Source of the DNA: Curtobacterium sp. SGAir0471
Lineage (GTDB): Bacteria; Actinomycetota; Actinomycetes; Actinomycetales; Microbacteriaceae
NCBI RefSeq assembly: GCF_005490985.1
Contig: NZ_CP027869.1
Span: 2,976,001-3,040,000 of the forward strand
DNA: 64,000 nt
Direction of reading: 5' to 3'
In this document: positions 1-8,104 of the stretch, one piece after another
Layout of the letters: the number at the start of each line of letters is the position of its first letter
Numbering within the stretch: position 1 is the first letter of the stretch
Notes under the pieces: model-generated
Databases searched by the model: none
What the model was told of the DNA's origin: nothing
The model's input: only the letters and a program-made list of their open reading frames with translations
Translations under genes and position numbers: made by a program

Positions 1-209
1 GTCCCGAGGCCCACCCACTCGGTGAGCGACAGGTACACGGCAGCGAGGACCGGCACGATCATGAACAGGGCGTACAGCACGTAGAACGGCGCGATGAACA
101 GGTACGGGGCACTGCCGCCGTTCGTGTTGAGGCGGCGCCGCCTGCCCGGTGGGTCGGCTGCTGCGGGCGAGGCGGACACCGGGATACCGGTGGCGGTGGA
201 TGTGGACAA
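1..209 (-). CDS. Sugar ABC transporter permease, N-terminal part (cut by window edge)
   Basis: The visible part encodes about 69 residues of an integral membrane permease of the MalF/UgpA type, which would form the channel with a second permease and an ATPase outside the window. After a polar, Arg-rich N-terminus comes a hydrophobic first membrane segment containing APYLFIAPFYVLYALF, followed by a segment ending LSLTEWVGLG, typical of the family. The start is TTG at 207-209. It is chosen because AGGAGG lies 6 bases upstream, overlapping the stop codon of the binding-protein gene, which implies one transcript. The C-terminal part is missing only because the window begins here. The substrate cannot be read from the sequence; the neighbours suggest a carbohydrate. 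Confidence 0.8.
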   Translation of the reverse strand, partial: MSTSTATGIPVSASPAAADPPGRRRRLNTNGGSAPYLFIAPFYVLYALFMIVPVLAAVYLSLTEWVGLG

Positions 210-220
210 GGTCGTCCTCC

Positions 221-1612
221 TCAGGCGCGGGTCTGACCGCGGAAGTCGGCCGCAGCGGCGTCGAGCGCCTGCTTCGGGGAGATCTGGCCCTTGTAGGCCT
301 TGATGAGGTAGCCGCTCAGCACGGTCTGCAGGATCGCGGCGTTCGCGCTCTGGTGCTGCGAGGGCACCTCGTCGACGACCGACTTGTAGACGCCGAACAG
401 CTGCTGCCCGCCGAAGTACGGGTCGCTCAGTGCCGCGAGCCTCGGGTCGTCGTACACGGAGCGGAGCGTCGGCAGGTACCCGAGGTCCTCGTACCGCTTC
501 ACCTGCTGGTCGGGGTCGAGGTAGGCGGCGAGCACGAGGTCGATGCCGGCCTGCGTGAGGGGCTTGTCGCGGAGCACCGCGAAGCCGGTCCCGCCGCCGA
601 CGCTCGTCGTGCTCCCGCCGCCGGCGAACCGCGGCAGGTTGCGGACCCGCCACTTCCCCGCTTGCTCGGGCACGTTCGGCTTGATGCCGTAGCTCGCGTA
701 CCAGGAGGGCATGTCGACGGCCAGGATCGTCCCGCCCTTGAGCCCGGACTGCAGGCTCGGCCCGTACATGTCGGCGACCGTGGCGATCGCTCCGGACTGC
801 ACGCCGTCGACCAGGAACTGCAGGGTGCGCTCGGCCTCGGGCGTCTGGATCGCGATGTCGCCGGACTCGTCGTACAGGTCGCCGCCGCGCTGGAGCAGCA
901 GGATCTGGTAGCTCTGCAGCGTGCCGCCGGGGTCGGTGACGGCGACCGCGTGCAGCGAGACGCCCTTGCTCTCGTGCAGCTTCGCACCGACCGACATCGT
1001 CTCCTCCCACGTCGCAAGGTCGTCGGGGATCCCGAGCTCGCGGAAGCGGTCGGCGCGGTGGTAGTAGACGCACAGCGGGGTGTCCGAGTCGAGTGCGTAC
1101 AGCCGCCCGTCCTTCGAGAACGGCGTCAGACGGGCGCTGATCAGGTCGTTCCGCTTCGACGCGACCGAGGACGACAGGTCGCTCAGGAGCTCCTTCGCAA
1201 TGTCGCCGCGGAGCATGCGGCAGAACGCGCCGATCTCGAGGCCGGCCACGTCCGGCGTCCCCGTCCCCGCGACCGCCTGCGCGATGAGCTTCGTCGGGAT
1301 GTCCGCCGCCGCGATGGTGGTGATGTCGAGGGCGTAGTCAAAGCGGGACCTCCGGTCGGCGACCGGGAGCGCCTGGGTGAAGAACTTCTCGTAGCCGGGG
1401 TCGTGGGTCCAGAAGGACAGGTCGGCCCGGCCCGAGCGGACCGCGGCGGTGGACTGCGGTGAGCAGGCGGCGAGCAGCCCGCTCAGTGCGAAGGCACCGC
1501 CGGCGGCTGCACCCCAGCGGAGCAGGTCGCGTCGGCTGGGTGCTCGGTGGCCGCCACGGCCGGGAGGCACGGCCTCCGCCGTTCCGGGAGGTCGCGTTGG
1601 TACTGGGGTCAC
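221..1612 (-). CDS. Extracellular solute-binding lipoprotein of a sugar ABC transporter
   Basis: Family 1 solute-binding protein, 463 residues, the normal length. It captures sugar outside the membrane and hands it to the permease encoded 11 bases downstream. The N-terminus carries a twin-arginine motif (SRRDLLRWG, residues 26-34), a hydrophobic segment and the lipobox LAAC with Cys50, so export by Tat and lipid anchoring are likely. Motifs such as LYALDSDTPLCVYYH are usual in this family. An upstream GTG at 1678 is in frame, but I chose GTG at 1610-1612 because AGGAG lies 7 bases before it and because the longer form would begin inside a palindromic operator. A LacI-type gene lies directly upstream and probably controls it. 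Confidence 0.88.
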   Translation of the reverse strand: MTPVPTRPPGTAEAVPPGRGGHRAPSRRDLLRWGAAAGGAFALSGLLAACSPQSTAAVRSGRADLSFWTHDPGYEKFFTQALPVADRRSRFDYALDITTIAAADIPTKLIAQAVAGTGTPDVAGLEIGAFCRMLRGDIAKELLSDLSSSVASKRNDLISARLTPFSKDGRLYALDSDTPLCVYYHRADRFRELGIPDDLATWEETMSVGAKLHESKGVSLHAVAVTDPGGTLQSYQILLLQRGGDLYDESGDIAIQTPEAERTLQFLVDGVQSGAIATVADMYGPSLQSGLKGGTILAVDMPSWYASYGIKPNVPEQAGKWRVRNLPRFAGGGSTTSVGGGTGFAVLRDKPLTQAGIDLVLAAYLDPDQQVKRYEDLGYLPTLRSVYDDPRLAALSDPYFGGQQLFGVYKSVVDEVPSQHQSANAAILQTVLSGYLIKAYKGQISPKQALDAAAADFRGQTRA

Positions 1613-1664
1613 GTGTTGACTCCTGACGTCGTCGTCGGGTGGCCGGTGGGTGGGTGGCGAGCGC

Positions 1665-1680
1665 GTGTGAGCGCTCACGC
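1665..1680. promoter_or_regulatory. Probable LacI-family operator
   Basis: The perfect 12-base palindrome GTGAGCGCTCAC (1667-1678) has the central CG and flanking bases expected of actinobacterial LacI-family sites; the Streptomyces CebR site TGGGAGCGCTCCCA is the closest known pattern. It lies about 53 bases before the binding-protein start and just after the lacI-type gene, so it is the likely site through which that regulator controls the importer. Confidence 0.65.
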
Positions 1681-1715
1681 ACGGGACGGACGCGAGCCGC
1701 GCCTCCCGTCCGGGG

Positions 1716-2777
1716 TCAGTCGGTGGGGCGGAGGTGACGCCGCATCGGAGACGGCGGCGCGCTGGTGGCGCGCGTGATCAGCTGTCCCGGGAGCATCCGG
1801 TGCCGCTCGGCGGGCGGGTGGCCGTCGAGGGTGCGGAAGAGGCGGTGCATCGCGAGTCGGGTCGACTCGGCGAAGTCCTGACGGATGGTGGTCAGCGGCG
1901 TCGGGAGGAACGCGGCGATCGGCATGTCGTCGAAGCCGACGATGCTGACGTCCTGCGGCACCGAGAGACCAGCCTGCTGGATGGCGTGCATCGCGCCGAC
2001 CGCCATCTGGTCGTTCGCGACGAAGACCGCGGTGACGTCCGGGCGGGTGAGCAGCGCACGCATCGCGTCGTGGCCGCTCTGCGGCGACCAGTCCCCCTCG
2101 ACGGGCGCGTGCTCGGCGACCCCGGCGTCCCGCAGGGCGGCGCGCCAGCCCTGCTCCCGGCGGACACTCGAGGTCCAGTTCGCCGGGCCGGCGATGTGCC
2201 ACACGGTCTCGTGCCCGAGCGCCAGCAGGTGGTCCGTCGCGGCGAACGCGGCCCCGCTCTCGTCGAGCCCGACGGCCAGGGTGTTCTCGCGGTCGGCGAC
2301 GTCGGGCGGGCCGAGCGTCAGGATCGTGGCACCCGGGGGCATCCGGAGCTGGTCCATCTGGTTCTCCACCGGCTCGGAGAGCACGATCGCCTCGACGCCC
2401 TGCTCGACGAGGGAGTCGACCGCGGGCTGGAGCTCGGCTGCGGACGCCGTCACCGTGCGCACGATCGACAGGGCGTAGCCGTTCGAGCGGCAGGCGTGCT
2501 CGACGCCGGTCAGCATCGCCGTCGGGCCGTAGAGGTCGGTGCCGATCGTGATGAGGCCGACGCGGCGGGAGCGCTGGGACTTCAGTGACCGTGCGGCGGC
2601 GTTCGGGCGGAAGCCGAGCTCGGCGATGGCGGCCTCGACCCTGGTGCGGACGGCGTCGGTGACGTGGGGTTCGCCGTTGACCACGCGGGAGACGGTCTTC
2701 TGCGAGACGCCGGCGAGGGCAGCGACGTCGGTCATCGACGCGGGGCGGAGGCGGCGCACGGGGGCGGTGTCACTCAT
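1716..2777 (-). CDS. LacI-family transcriptional regulator
   Basis: 353-residue repressor of standard length. A helix-turn-helix near residues 14-36 (MTDVAALAGVSQKTVSRVVN) contains the minor-groove hinge region, and the rest is a periplasmic-binding-protein-like effector domain (VAVFVANDQMAVGAMHAIQ and DVSIVGFDDMPIAAFLPT are family hallmarks). Start ATG at 2775-2777 is preceded by AAGGAG at the right distance; the longer frame upstream has no such site. Its position next to a sugar importer and the palindrome at 1665-1680 suggest local, sugar-responsive repression. The effector sugar is unknown. Confidence 0.9.
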   Translation of the reverse strand: MSDTAPVRRLRPASMTDVAALAGVSQKTVSRVVNGEPHVTDAVRTRVEAAIAELGFRPNAAARSLKSQRSRRVGLITIGTDLYGPTAMLTGVEHACRSNGYALSIVRTVTASAAELQPAVDSLVEQGVEAIVLSEPVENQMDQLRMPPGATILTLGPPDVADRENTLAVGLDESGAAFAATDHLLALGHETVWHIAGPANWTSSVRREQGWRAALRDAGVAEHAPVEGDWSPQSGHDAMRALLTRPDVTAVFVANDQMAVGAMHAIQQAGLSVPQDVSIVGFDDMPIAAFLPTPLTTIRQDFAESTRLAMHRLFRTLDGHPPAERHRMLPGQLITRATSAPPSPMRRHLRPTD

Positions 2778-2838
2778 GCGCCAGCTCCTTCGCTGCGTCG
2801 GGTCGGCACCCGTCGAGCGGGTGTGGGAGCAAGACAAC

Positions 2839-2861
2839 CACGATCGTGACTACGTAGTCAA
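2839..2861. promoter_or_regulatory. Promoter region of the lacI-type gene with two palindromes
   Basis: Two perfect palindromes abut here: CACGATCGTG (2839-2848) and TGACTACGTAGTCA (2847-2860). On the minus strand the second contains TTGACT, a good -35 hexamer, with a weak -10-like TTGTCT 18 bases further. The arrangement suggests an autoregulated promoter, but the palindrome differs from the operator at 1665-1680, so the binding protein is uncertain. Confidence 0.45.
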
Positions 2862-2948
2862 GAGGCGCTCTGCCTCCGTGCTCGGGGGCACGGCCGGCCG
2901 CGGTACGCTCGGCCGACGGGTGACGAACCGAGGACGGAGACCGATCCG

Positions 2949-3179
2949 ATGCGCACGCTCCACGTGGTGAGCACCGCTCTGTTGGCTGGTGGCTTCGTGC
3001 TCCTCGTCGTGGGGTCGCACCAGCTGCTCGAGCCGACGCCGGGCGACTTCGACTTCGGCGCCGCAGGGGCGTTCGTCCTCGGGCAGCTGCTCGGGGCCGC
3101 GGGGGTGGTGCTGGGCGCGATCGCGTTGGTCGGCCACGTAGTGCGGCGGCGACGACGGTCGAGCCGAGGGGCGCGCTGA
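2949..3179 (+). CDS. Small membrane protein of unknown function
   Basis: 76 residues with two hydrophobic segments (about 7-24 and 38-62) and a strongly basic C-terminal tail (RRRRRSSRGAR) that should face the cytoplasm. No recognisable family. Start ATG has GGAG about 9 bases upstream. The gene sits alone between the divergently read lacI-type gene and the convergent lysR-type gene. Codon use matches its neighbours. Function is unknown; the reading as a real gene rests on the clear two-helix pattern and the ribosome binding site. Confidence 0.55.
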   Translation: MRTLHVVSTALLAGGFVLLVVGSHQLLEPTPGDFDFGAAGAFVLGQLLGAAGVVLGAIALVGHVVRRRRRSSRGAR

Positions 3180-3198
3180 CCACGCCGGCCGCGCGGGT

Positions 3199-4140
3199 TC
3201 AGCCCAGCGGCTCGACCCCGTAGCTGACGACGACCGCCCGCAACTCCTCCAGGTACGTCTGCGCCTGCTCGGTCAGGGGCACCGACGAATGCGCGATCCA
3301 CCCGATCTCGATCTGCTCGTCGACGTCGAGCGGGATGGCGACGATCTCCGGGTCGAGGTCGTCGCTGATGAGCCCGGTCGAGATCGTGTACCCGCCCAGA
3401 CCGATCATCAGGTTGAAGATCGTCGCCCGGTCCGACACCCGGATCTCCCGCTTGCTCGACATCGTCGACAGGATCTCCTCGGCCAGGTAGAAGGAGTTGT
3501 TCGCGCCCTGGTCGAACGTCAGCCGCGGCAGCTCGGCGAGGTCGTCGAGCGTCGCCCGATCCTGGGAGGCCAGCGGGTTCCGCCGGGCGACGAAGACGTG
3601 CGGCTGCGCGACGAACAGCGGCGTGAACACCACTCCGGCGTCCCGCATCAGCTTGCCGAGGACCTGTCGGTTGAAGTCGTTGCGGTACAGGATCCCGAGC
3701 TCGCTCCGCAGCGTCCGGACGTCCTCGATGATGTCCCACGTGCGGGTCTCGCGGAGTGAGAACTCGTACTGGTCGGCGTCGGCGCCCTCGACCATCCGGA
3801 CGAAGGCCTCGACCGCGAACGAGTAGTGCTGCGCGGACACCCCGAGCAGCCGACGCGACGCCTGCCGTCCGACGTACCGCTGCTCCAACAGCGAGACCTG
3901 TTCGACGACCTGCCGGGCGTACCCGAGGAACTCGACCCCGTCGACGGTGAGCACGACCCCACGCGCCGAGCGGGTGAAGAGGGGCCGGCCGATGCGTGCC
4001 TCCAGGTCCTTCATCGCGGCCGACATGGTCGGCTGCGAGACGTAGAGCAGATCCGCCGCCGCGCTGATCGACCCTTCGGAGGCGACCTCGATGAAGTACC
4101 GCAGCTGCTGCAGGGTGATGTCGTTCGCGACGCGAGCCAT
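3199..4140 (-). CDS. LysR-type transcriptional regulator
   Basis: 313 residues, the usual LysR length. The winged helix-turn-helix covers about residues 9-68 (TLQQLRYFIEVASEGSISAA, then SQPTMSAAMKDLEARIGRPL), followed by the effector-binding domain. It is divergent from mesX-mesD, so it probably regulates methionine synthesis. The start ATG at 4138-4140 has no Shine-Dalgarno; instead TAGCCT (4152-4147 on the minus strand) ends 6 bases before it, predicting a leaderless mRNA. The inverted repeat at 4150-4165 overlaps this -10 element, which fits the autorepression usual for LysR genes. The effector, perhaps a methionine pathway metabolite, is inferred only from the neighbours. Confidence 0.9.
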   Translation of the reverse strand: MARVANDITLQQLRYFIEVASEGSISAAADLLYVSQPTMSAAMKDLEARIGRPLFTRSARGVVLTVDGVEFLGYARQVVEQVSLLEQRYVGRQASRRLLGVSAQHYSFAVEAFVRMVEGADADQYEFSLRETRTWDIIEDVRTLRSELGILYRNDFNRQVLGKLMRDAGVVFTPLFVAQPHVFVARRNPLASQDRATLDDLAELPRLTFDQGANNSFYLAEEILSTMSSKREIRVSDRATIFNLMIGLGGYTISTGLISDDLDPEIVAIPLDVDEQIEIGWIAHSSVPLTEQAQTYLEELRAVVVSYGVEPLG

Positions 4141-4146
4141 AGGTAC

Positions 4147-4180
4147 AGGCTATGCAACTGCATAGCGTCTCGGTATTACC
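4147..4180. promoter_or_regulatory. Divergent lysR/mesX promoter region with inverted repeat
   Basis: CTATGCA-N2-TGCATAG at 4150-4165 is a perfect 7+7 inverted repeat of the T-N12-A type bound by LysR proteins. It overlaps the minus-strand -10 of the lysR-type gene. On the plus strand a -10-like TATTAC lies near 4174-4179, giving mesX a leader of about 70 bases. I saw no SAM riboswitch in that leader. Confidence 0.6.
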
Positions 4181-4259
4181 TGATGACCCGCGCCTCCCGT
4201 CATGATCGGAGGACTCTTCCCACAGTGCCCGCGGGCGCTCGACGACCGGACTGCGGACC

Positions 4260-5255
4260 ATGGCGAACGACATCACCTTCAGCATCAGCAGGACGCGCTT
4301 CGACGAGGACTACTCCCCCGCCGAGAGCTCCCGCCTGACGACGAACTTCGCGAACCTGGCGCGTGGTGAGCACCGCCAGCAGAACCTCCGGAACGCCCTT
4401 GCGCTGATCGACGGCCGCTGCAACGACCTCGCCGGAGACCCGGACGGTGACCGCTGGCGGGTCGAGCTCGACATCGTGTCGGTCACGATGCAGTTCGAGG
4501 ACGGCGGACGGGTCGAGCGCTTCCCGCTGATCGAGGTCCTCGACGTCACGATCGTCGATCAGCACTCCGGCGAGCGCCACCAGGGCATCGTCGGCAACAA
4601 CTTCTCGTCGTACCTCCGCGACCACGACTTCGCCGTCCGGCTGCCGTCGGCACCCTCGCTCCCCGCTGACTTCGGGGAATTGCACGGGCAGCTCTTCCAG
4701 CACTTCCTGCGGTCCGACGCCTTCCGGGCGCAGTTCGACGCGGAACCCGTCGTCTGCATCAGCGTCTCGACGAGCCAGACCTACCGGCAGACCGGCTTCG
4801 TCCACCCCGTCCTCGGCGCGGAGTACGCGCACGAGCACTCCTCGCTCACCGACGACTACTTCGGCCGGATGGGCATGCAGGTCCGGTACTTCATGCCGCT
4901 CGGGTCGAAGGCACCCCTCGCCTTCTACTCGCGAGGCGACGTCGTGAACGACTACTCGGACCTCCAGCTGGTCGGCACGATCAGCACGATGGAGACGTTC
5001 CAGAAGATCTACCGCCCGGAGATCTACAACGCGGACGCGACCGCGTCGAGCACGTTCCGCCCGACGCTCGAGCACGACGACTGGTCGTCGACCGGCATCG
5101 CCTACGACCGCGAGGAGCGCAGCCGTCTCGGCGTGACGCAGGGCCGCTGGACCGAGGAGCACCTCGTCACACCGCACCGCGACTTCCTCGACCGCTGGCT
5201 CGCCGAGCAGACTGCCTTCGCCGACCAGGCCGCACCCGCCGCCCTCACCCACTGA
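4260..5255 (+). CDS. mesX: DUF1852 protein MesX, putative oxygenase partner of MesD
   Basis: 331 residues, full length for DUF1852. The N-terminus (FSISRTRFDEDYSPAESSRL) is the conserved opening of this family. DUF1852 genes are typically found beside a short MetE-like gene; published work on folate-independent methionine synthases named the pair MesX and MesD and linked their activity to oxygen. The exact chemistry of MesX is not established. Here mesX is the first gene of a two-gene operon, 20 bases before mesD, divergent from a lysR-type gene. Start ATG is kept because the conserved motif begins almost at once after it; the ribosome binding site is weak. Confidence 0.85.
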   Translation: MANDITFSISRTRFDEDYSPAESSRLTTNFANLARGEHRQQNLRNALALIDGRCNDLAGDPDGDRWRVELDIVSVTMQFEDGGRVERFPLIEVLDVTIVDQHSGERHQGIVGNNFSSYLRDHDFAVRLPSAPSLPADFGELHGQLFQHFLRSDAFRAQFDAEPVVCISVSTSQTYRQTGFVHPVLGAEYAHEHSSLTDDYFGRMGMQVRYFMPLGSKAPLAFYSRGDVVNDYSDLQLVGTISTMETFQKIYRPEIYNADATASSTFRPTLEHDDWSSTGIAYDREERSRLGVTQGRWTEEHLVTPHRDFLDRWLAEQTAFADQAAPAALTH

Positions 5256-5275
5256 CCGACTGGACCTCCACGCAC

Positions 5276-6325
5276 ATGAGCACGCTCCTCCCCACCTCGA
5301 TCGTCGGCAGCCTGCCGAAGCCCTCCTGGCTCGCCGAGCCCGAGCGACTCTGGTCGCCGTGGCTGCTCGAGGGTGACGCGCTGGTCGAGGGCAAGCAGGA
5401 CGCCCTCCGCTCCGCCGTCCACGAGCAGGAGCGCCACGGCATCGACATCGTGAGCGACGGCGAGCAGACCCGCCAGCACTTCGTCACGACCTTCATCGAG
5501 CACCTCGACGGCATCGACCAGGAGCGCAAGGAGACCGTGCGCATCCGCGACCGCTACGACGCCGCGGTCCCGACCGTCGTCGGCGCGGTGAGCCGCCCGA
5601 GGTCGGTGTTCGTCGAGGACGCGAAGTTCCTCCGTGCCCAGACCGATCGGCCGATCAAGTGGGCGCTCCCTGGCCCGATGACCATGATCGACACCCTGTC
5701 CGACCAGCACTACAAGAGCCGCGAGAAGCTGGCGTGGGAGTTCGCCACGATCCTCAACCAGGAGGCCCTCGAGCTGCAGGACGCCGGCGTCGACGTCATC
5801 CAGTTCGACGAGCCCGCGTTCACCGTCTTCCACGACGAGGTGCAGGACTGGGGCGTCGCCGCACTCGAGCGCGCTGCCGAGGGCCTGCGCGCCGAGACCG
5901 TCGTGCACATCTGCTACGGCTACGGCATCGAGGCGAACAACAGGTGGAAGGAGACCCTCGGCGCCGAGTGGCGGCAGTACGAGCAGTCCTTCCCACTCCT
6001 GCAGCAGTCGTCGATCGACATCGTCTCCCTCGAGTGCATCCACTCCCACGTGCCGCTCGAGCTCGTCGAGCTCATCCGCGGCAAGAAGGTCATGCTCGGG
6101 GCGATCGACGTCGCAACCGAGCAGGTCGAGACGCCGGAGGAGGTCGCCGAGGTGCTGCGCCGGGCGCTCGAGCACGTCGATGCGGACAAGCTCATCCCGA
6201 GCACGAACTGCGGCATGGCGCCGCTGGCGCGCGGGGCGGCCCTGCAGAAGCTCGGCGCGCTGTCCGCCGGAGCGGACATCGTGCGGGCCGAGCTCGCGCA
6301 CGTCGCGGTGCCGGCAGCGCGGTAG
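5276..6325 (+). CDS. mesD: MesD-type core methionine synthase (MetE C-terminal domain family)
   Basis: 349 residues, only the catalytic barrel of cobalamin-independent methionine synthase; the N-terminal half of classical MetE is absent. The zinc site is intact: His211 and Cys213 (VHICYGYG), Glu253 (SLECIHS) and Cys312 (STNCGM), which bind zinc and activate homocysteine. The missing folate-binding half and the adjacent DUF1852 gene place it in the MesD group, which does not use methyl-tetrahydrofolate; its methyl donor is not firmly known. It probably acts with MesX in the cytoplasm. An inverted repeat terminator-like structure follows 11 bases after the stop codon. Alternative: another short MetE paralogue (MesA/B type), made less likely by mesX. 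Confidence 0.85.
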   Translation: MSTLLPTSIVGSLPKPSWLAEPERLWSPWLLEGDALVEGKQDALRSAVHEQERHGIDIVSDGEQTRQHFVTTFIEHLDGIDQERKETVRIRDRYDAAVPTVVGAVSRPRSVFVEDAKFLRAQTDRPIKWALPGPMTMIDTLSDQHYKSREKLAWEFATILNQEALELQDAGVDVIQFDEPAFTVFHDEVQDWGVAALERAAEGLRAETVVHICYGYGIEANNRWKETLGAEWRQYEQSFPLLQQSSIDIVSLECIHSHVPLELVELIRGKKVMLGAIDVATEQVETPEEVAEVLRRALEHVDADKLIPSTNCGMAPLARGAALQKLGALSAGADIVRAELAHVAVPAAR

Positions 6326-6336
6326 ACCCCCGCCAC

Positions 6337-6376
6337 GACGGACGGCTCGCCTCGGCCACGGGGCGCGCCGTCCGTC
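6337..6376 (+). terminator. Probable terminator of mesX-mesD
   Basis: Perfect 10-base arms GACGGACGGC (6337-6346) and GCCGTCCGTC (6367-6376) can form a stem directly after the mesD stop codon. There is no T-tract, as is common in actinobacterial terminators. It may also serve the convergent lipoprotein gene. Confidence 0.55.
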
Positions 6377-6437
6377 CGGTGCTCATCTCGGTCCGGCCTG
6401 GAGGCGCGGGTCGATCCCGGCGATCAGGTCGCCAAAG

Positions 6438-6935
6438 TCATTCCTGGCCCTCGAGGCTCATCTTGTCGAAGGCACCCGGGACGCACAGCGAGCTGCCGTC
6501 GATCGTGTAGCCGCGAGGATCGGCGCGGAAGTCGGACGACTCCACCGGGCCGCCCCTGCCCCGAACGCCGAGGATCGGGTCCTCGCCGCCGGTCTGGTAC
6601 CGCTCGGTCGTCACCCCGAGGTCTTTCCAGTGCCGCTCCACCACCGCGACGTCGGCCTTTGGATCAGCGCTTGCAGAGCGGACCTTCGCGTAGACGTACT
6701 GCACGCCCCCTTGTCCCAGGCCGACTCCGCACTTCCCGAGCCGAGGGCCCTCACCGATCTCCCAGCCGTCCCCCACCACGTCGGTCGACCCCTCGACGAA
6801 CGTCACGACGGACTGCTTCGCCTGCTCCGGGCTCTTCCCGATGCCGCCACTGCAGCCGGTGAGGACGGCCACAGCGAACAACACCGCTCCTGCCGACCGC
6901 AGGACGGTGACGACCTTCCGCCGAGCGAGTCCCAT
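6438..6935 (-). CDS. Putative lipoprotein of unknown function
   Basis: 165 residues. The signal peptide MGLARRKVV plus a hydrophobic stretch ends in the lipobox LTGC with Cys28, so the protein should be lipid-anchored outside the cytoplasmic membrane. The mature part is small and polar, with the motif VERHWKDLGV near its middle, and has no family I recognise. Start ATG at 6933-6935 has a GGGGGA ribosome binding site about 8 bases upstream; the in-frame extension further upstream is antisense to the next gene. Similar-sized, weakly conserved lipoproteins recur in this window (13359-13766), suggesting an accessory cell-envelope repertoire. Confidence 0.7.
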   Translation of the reverse strand: MGLARRKVVTVLRSAGAVLFAVAVLTGCSGGIGKSPEQAKQSVVTFVEGSTDVVGDGWEIGEGPRLGKCGVGLGQGGVQYVYAKVRSASADPKADVAVVERHWKDLGVTTERYQTGGEDPILGVRGRGGPVESSDFRADPRGYTIDGSSLCVPGAFDKMSLEGQE

Positions 6936-7025
6936 GCGACAGTCCCCCAGATCGATGTCCCGCGACCACCTTCCCACGATCGTCGCTCTCGTGCAGCGCT
7001 CCAGAGCGGGGCGTTGACTGCACCC

Positions 7026-7454
7026 ATGATCACCAAGAACAAGATCCACGAGGTCGAGAACGCGACCGTCAAGGACCGCGACGGCGCTACCGCCGGCAAG
7101 GTCGCGCAGGTGTTCCCCTCCGCCGAGGACGGCAGTGCTGCGTTCGTCAGCGTCGCGACAGGGCTCCTCGGCAGTCACACCGCGCTCGTTCCGGTCGAGG
7201 ACGCCACCTTCGACGGCACCGACCTGCACGTCGGCTACACGAAGAGCGCGATCAAGGCGGCGCCCTCCCCCGCCGCGGCGGGGAACTCCTTGACCGCCAC
7301 CGAGGCGAACGCCGTCCGCAAGCACTTCGGATTGTCACCTGCGGGCAAGGTGACCGGCGACATGGGCGACCCGCACGAGAACCTCGACCAGGCCGGTACC
7401 GGCCCTGCCGGTGCGGACGACACCGAGGGCGCGGGAACGACGCCGCCGGCGTGA
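7026..7454 (+). CDS. PRC-barrel-like small protein
   Basis: 142 residues. The first ~75 residues (IHEVENATVKDRDGATAGKV, then FVSVATGLLGSHTALVPVED) match the pattern of PRC-barrel domain proteins, a small beta-barrel fold found in ribosome maturation and in unknown actinobacterial stress proteins. The C-terminal third is low-complexity, rich in Ala, Gly and Pro, and ends ...TEGAGTTPPA. No good Shine-Dalgarno precedes the ATG. The gene is divergent from the lipoprotein gene and directly precedes the broken RES gene. Function is not known; the family call is by eye. Confidence 0.65.
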   Translation: MITKNKIHEVENATVKDRDGATAGKVAQVFPSAEDGSAAFVSVATGLLGSHTALVPVEDATFDGTDLHVGYTKSAIKAAPSPAAAGNSLTATEANAVRKHFGLSPAGKVTGDMGDPHENLDQAGTGPAGADDTEGAGTTPPA

Positions 7455-7470
7455 GCAGCGCCAGGATGTT

Positions 7471-7972
7471 GTCCTGAGCGACGACCGAGACATCTTCGCG
7501 CCGCAGGTGCGCGGCACCTTCTTCCGCGCGGTGGACCCACGCTTCCGCGCGTTCGCCATCACAGGATCACGAGCCGCAGGCCAGTACTCACGCGCGGATG
7601 AGCCCACGCTGTACCTCAGCTCGTCCGTCGAAGGCGTGGAGGCAGCGCTGGTGGCGCACTCGGACACGCGCTCAACGGAGCCGGTGATCGTCGAGGTCGA
7701 CGTAGTGACTTCTCGGATCTTCGGCCTTCGTGACGCGGCCGCTCGTTCGGCGGCCGGGGTCGACCTCGAGGACGCGACGGGCCCCCTGGCAGCAGGTCGT
7801 CGCCGACGGCAGTGTGCCGACCTCGTGGCTCGTTCGAGACCGCCTCGTGGCGCTCGGCGCCGACGGACTGATCGACCCGTCGAGGAAGCGCCCGGGCCTC
7901 TGGCACCTCGTGCTGTTCCGTTGGAACACCGCGGACGTGCCCCACGGGAACCTCCGTACGGCGGTCAGCTGA
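7471..7972 (+). pseudogene. Frameshifted RES-domain gene
   Basis: Two frames together read as one RES-domain protein. Frame one gives FFRAVDPRFRAFAITGSRAA, LYLSSSVEGVEAAL and GVDLEDAT; after about 7778-7786 the next frame continues APWQQVVADGSVPTSW and ends GLWHLVLFRWNTADVP, the typical RES C-terminus. One extra base in the G/C run GGGCCCCC would explain the break. RES proteins are toxins that degrade NAD+, usually paired with a Xre-type antitoxin; no such antitoxin is seen here. The true start is unclear (no ATG in frame; the given 5' end is approximate). A sequencing indel in the homopolymer is an alternative to real inactivation. Confidence 0.7.
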
Positions 7973-8104
7973 GGCCGTTGACGCGTTCGACGTCACGCTC
8001 CTGATTCATGACAGATGTCCGGTATACCACGTTTGATCTTCAGAGCCCGGTCGGGCACGCTGATCAGACCTCGGCGAGGGGCGCCGAGGACGAAAGGCAA
8101 GACA

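Noticed and set aside
4181..4259. SAM or cobalamin riboswitch in front of mesX
   Set aside because: The leader of about 70 bases is too short and lacks the conserved core of either class; the inverted repeat next to it fits a LysR protein.
7411..8004. Single protein of 197 residues over the RES region
   Set aside because: Its first part lies within the PRC-barrel-like gene and its last part leaves the RES frame for Arg/Pro-rich nonsense; the frameshift reading explains both halves better.
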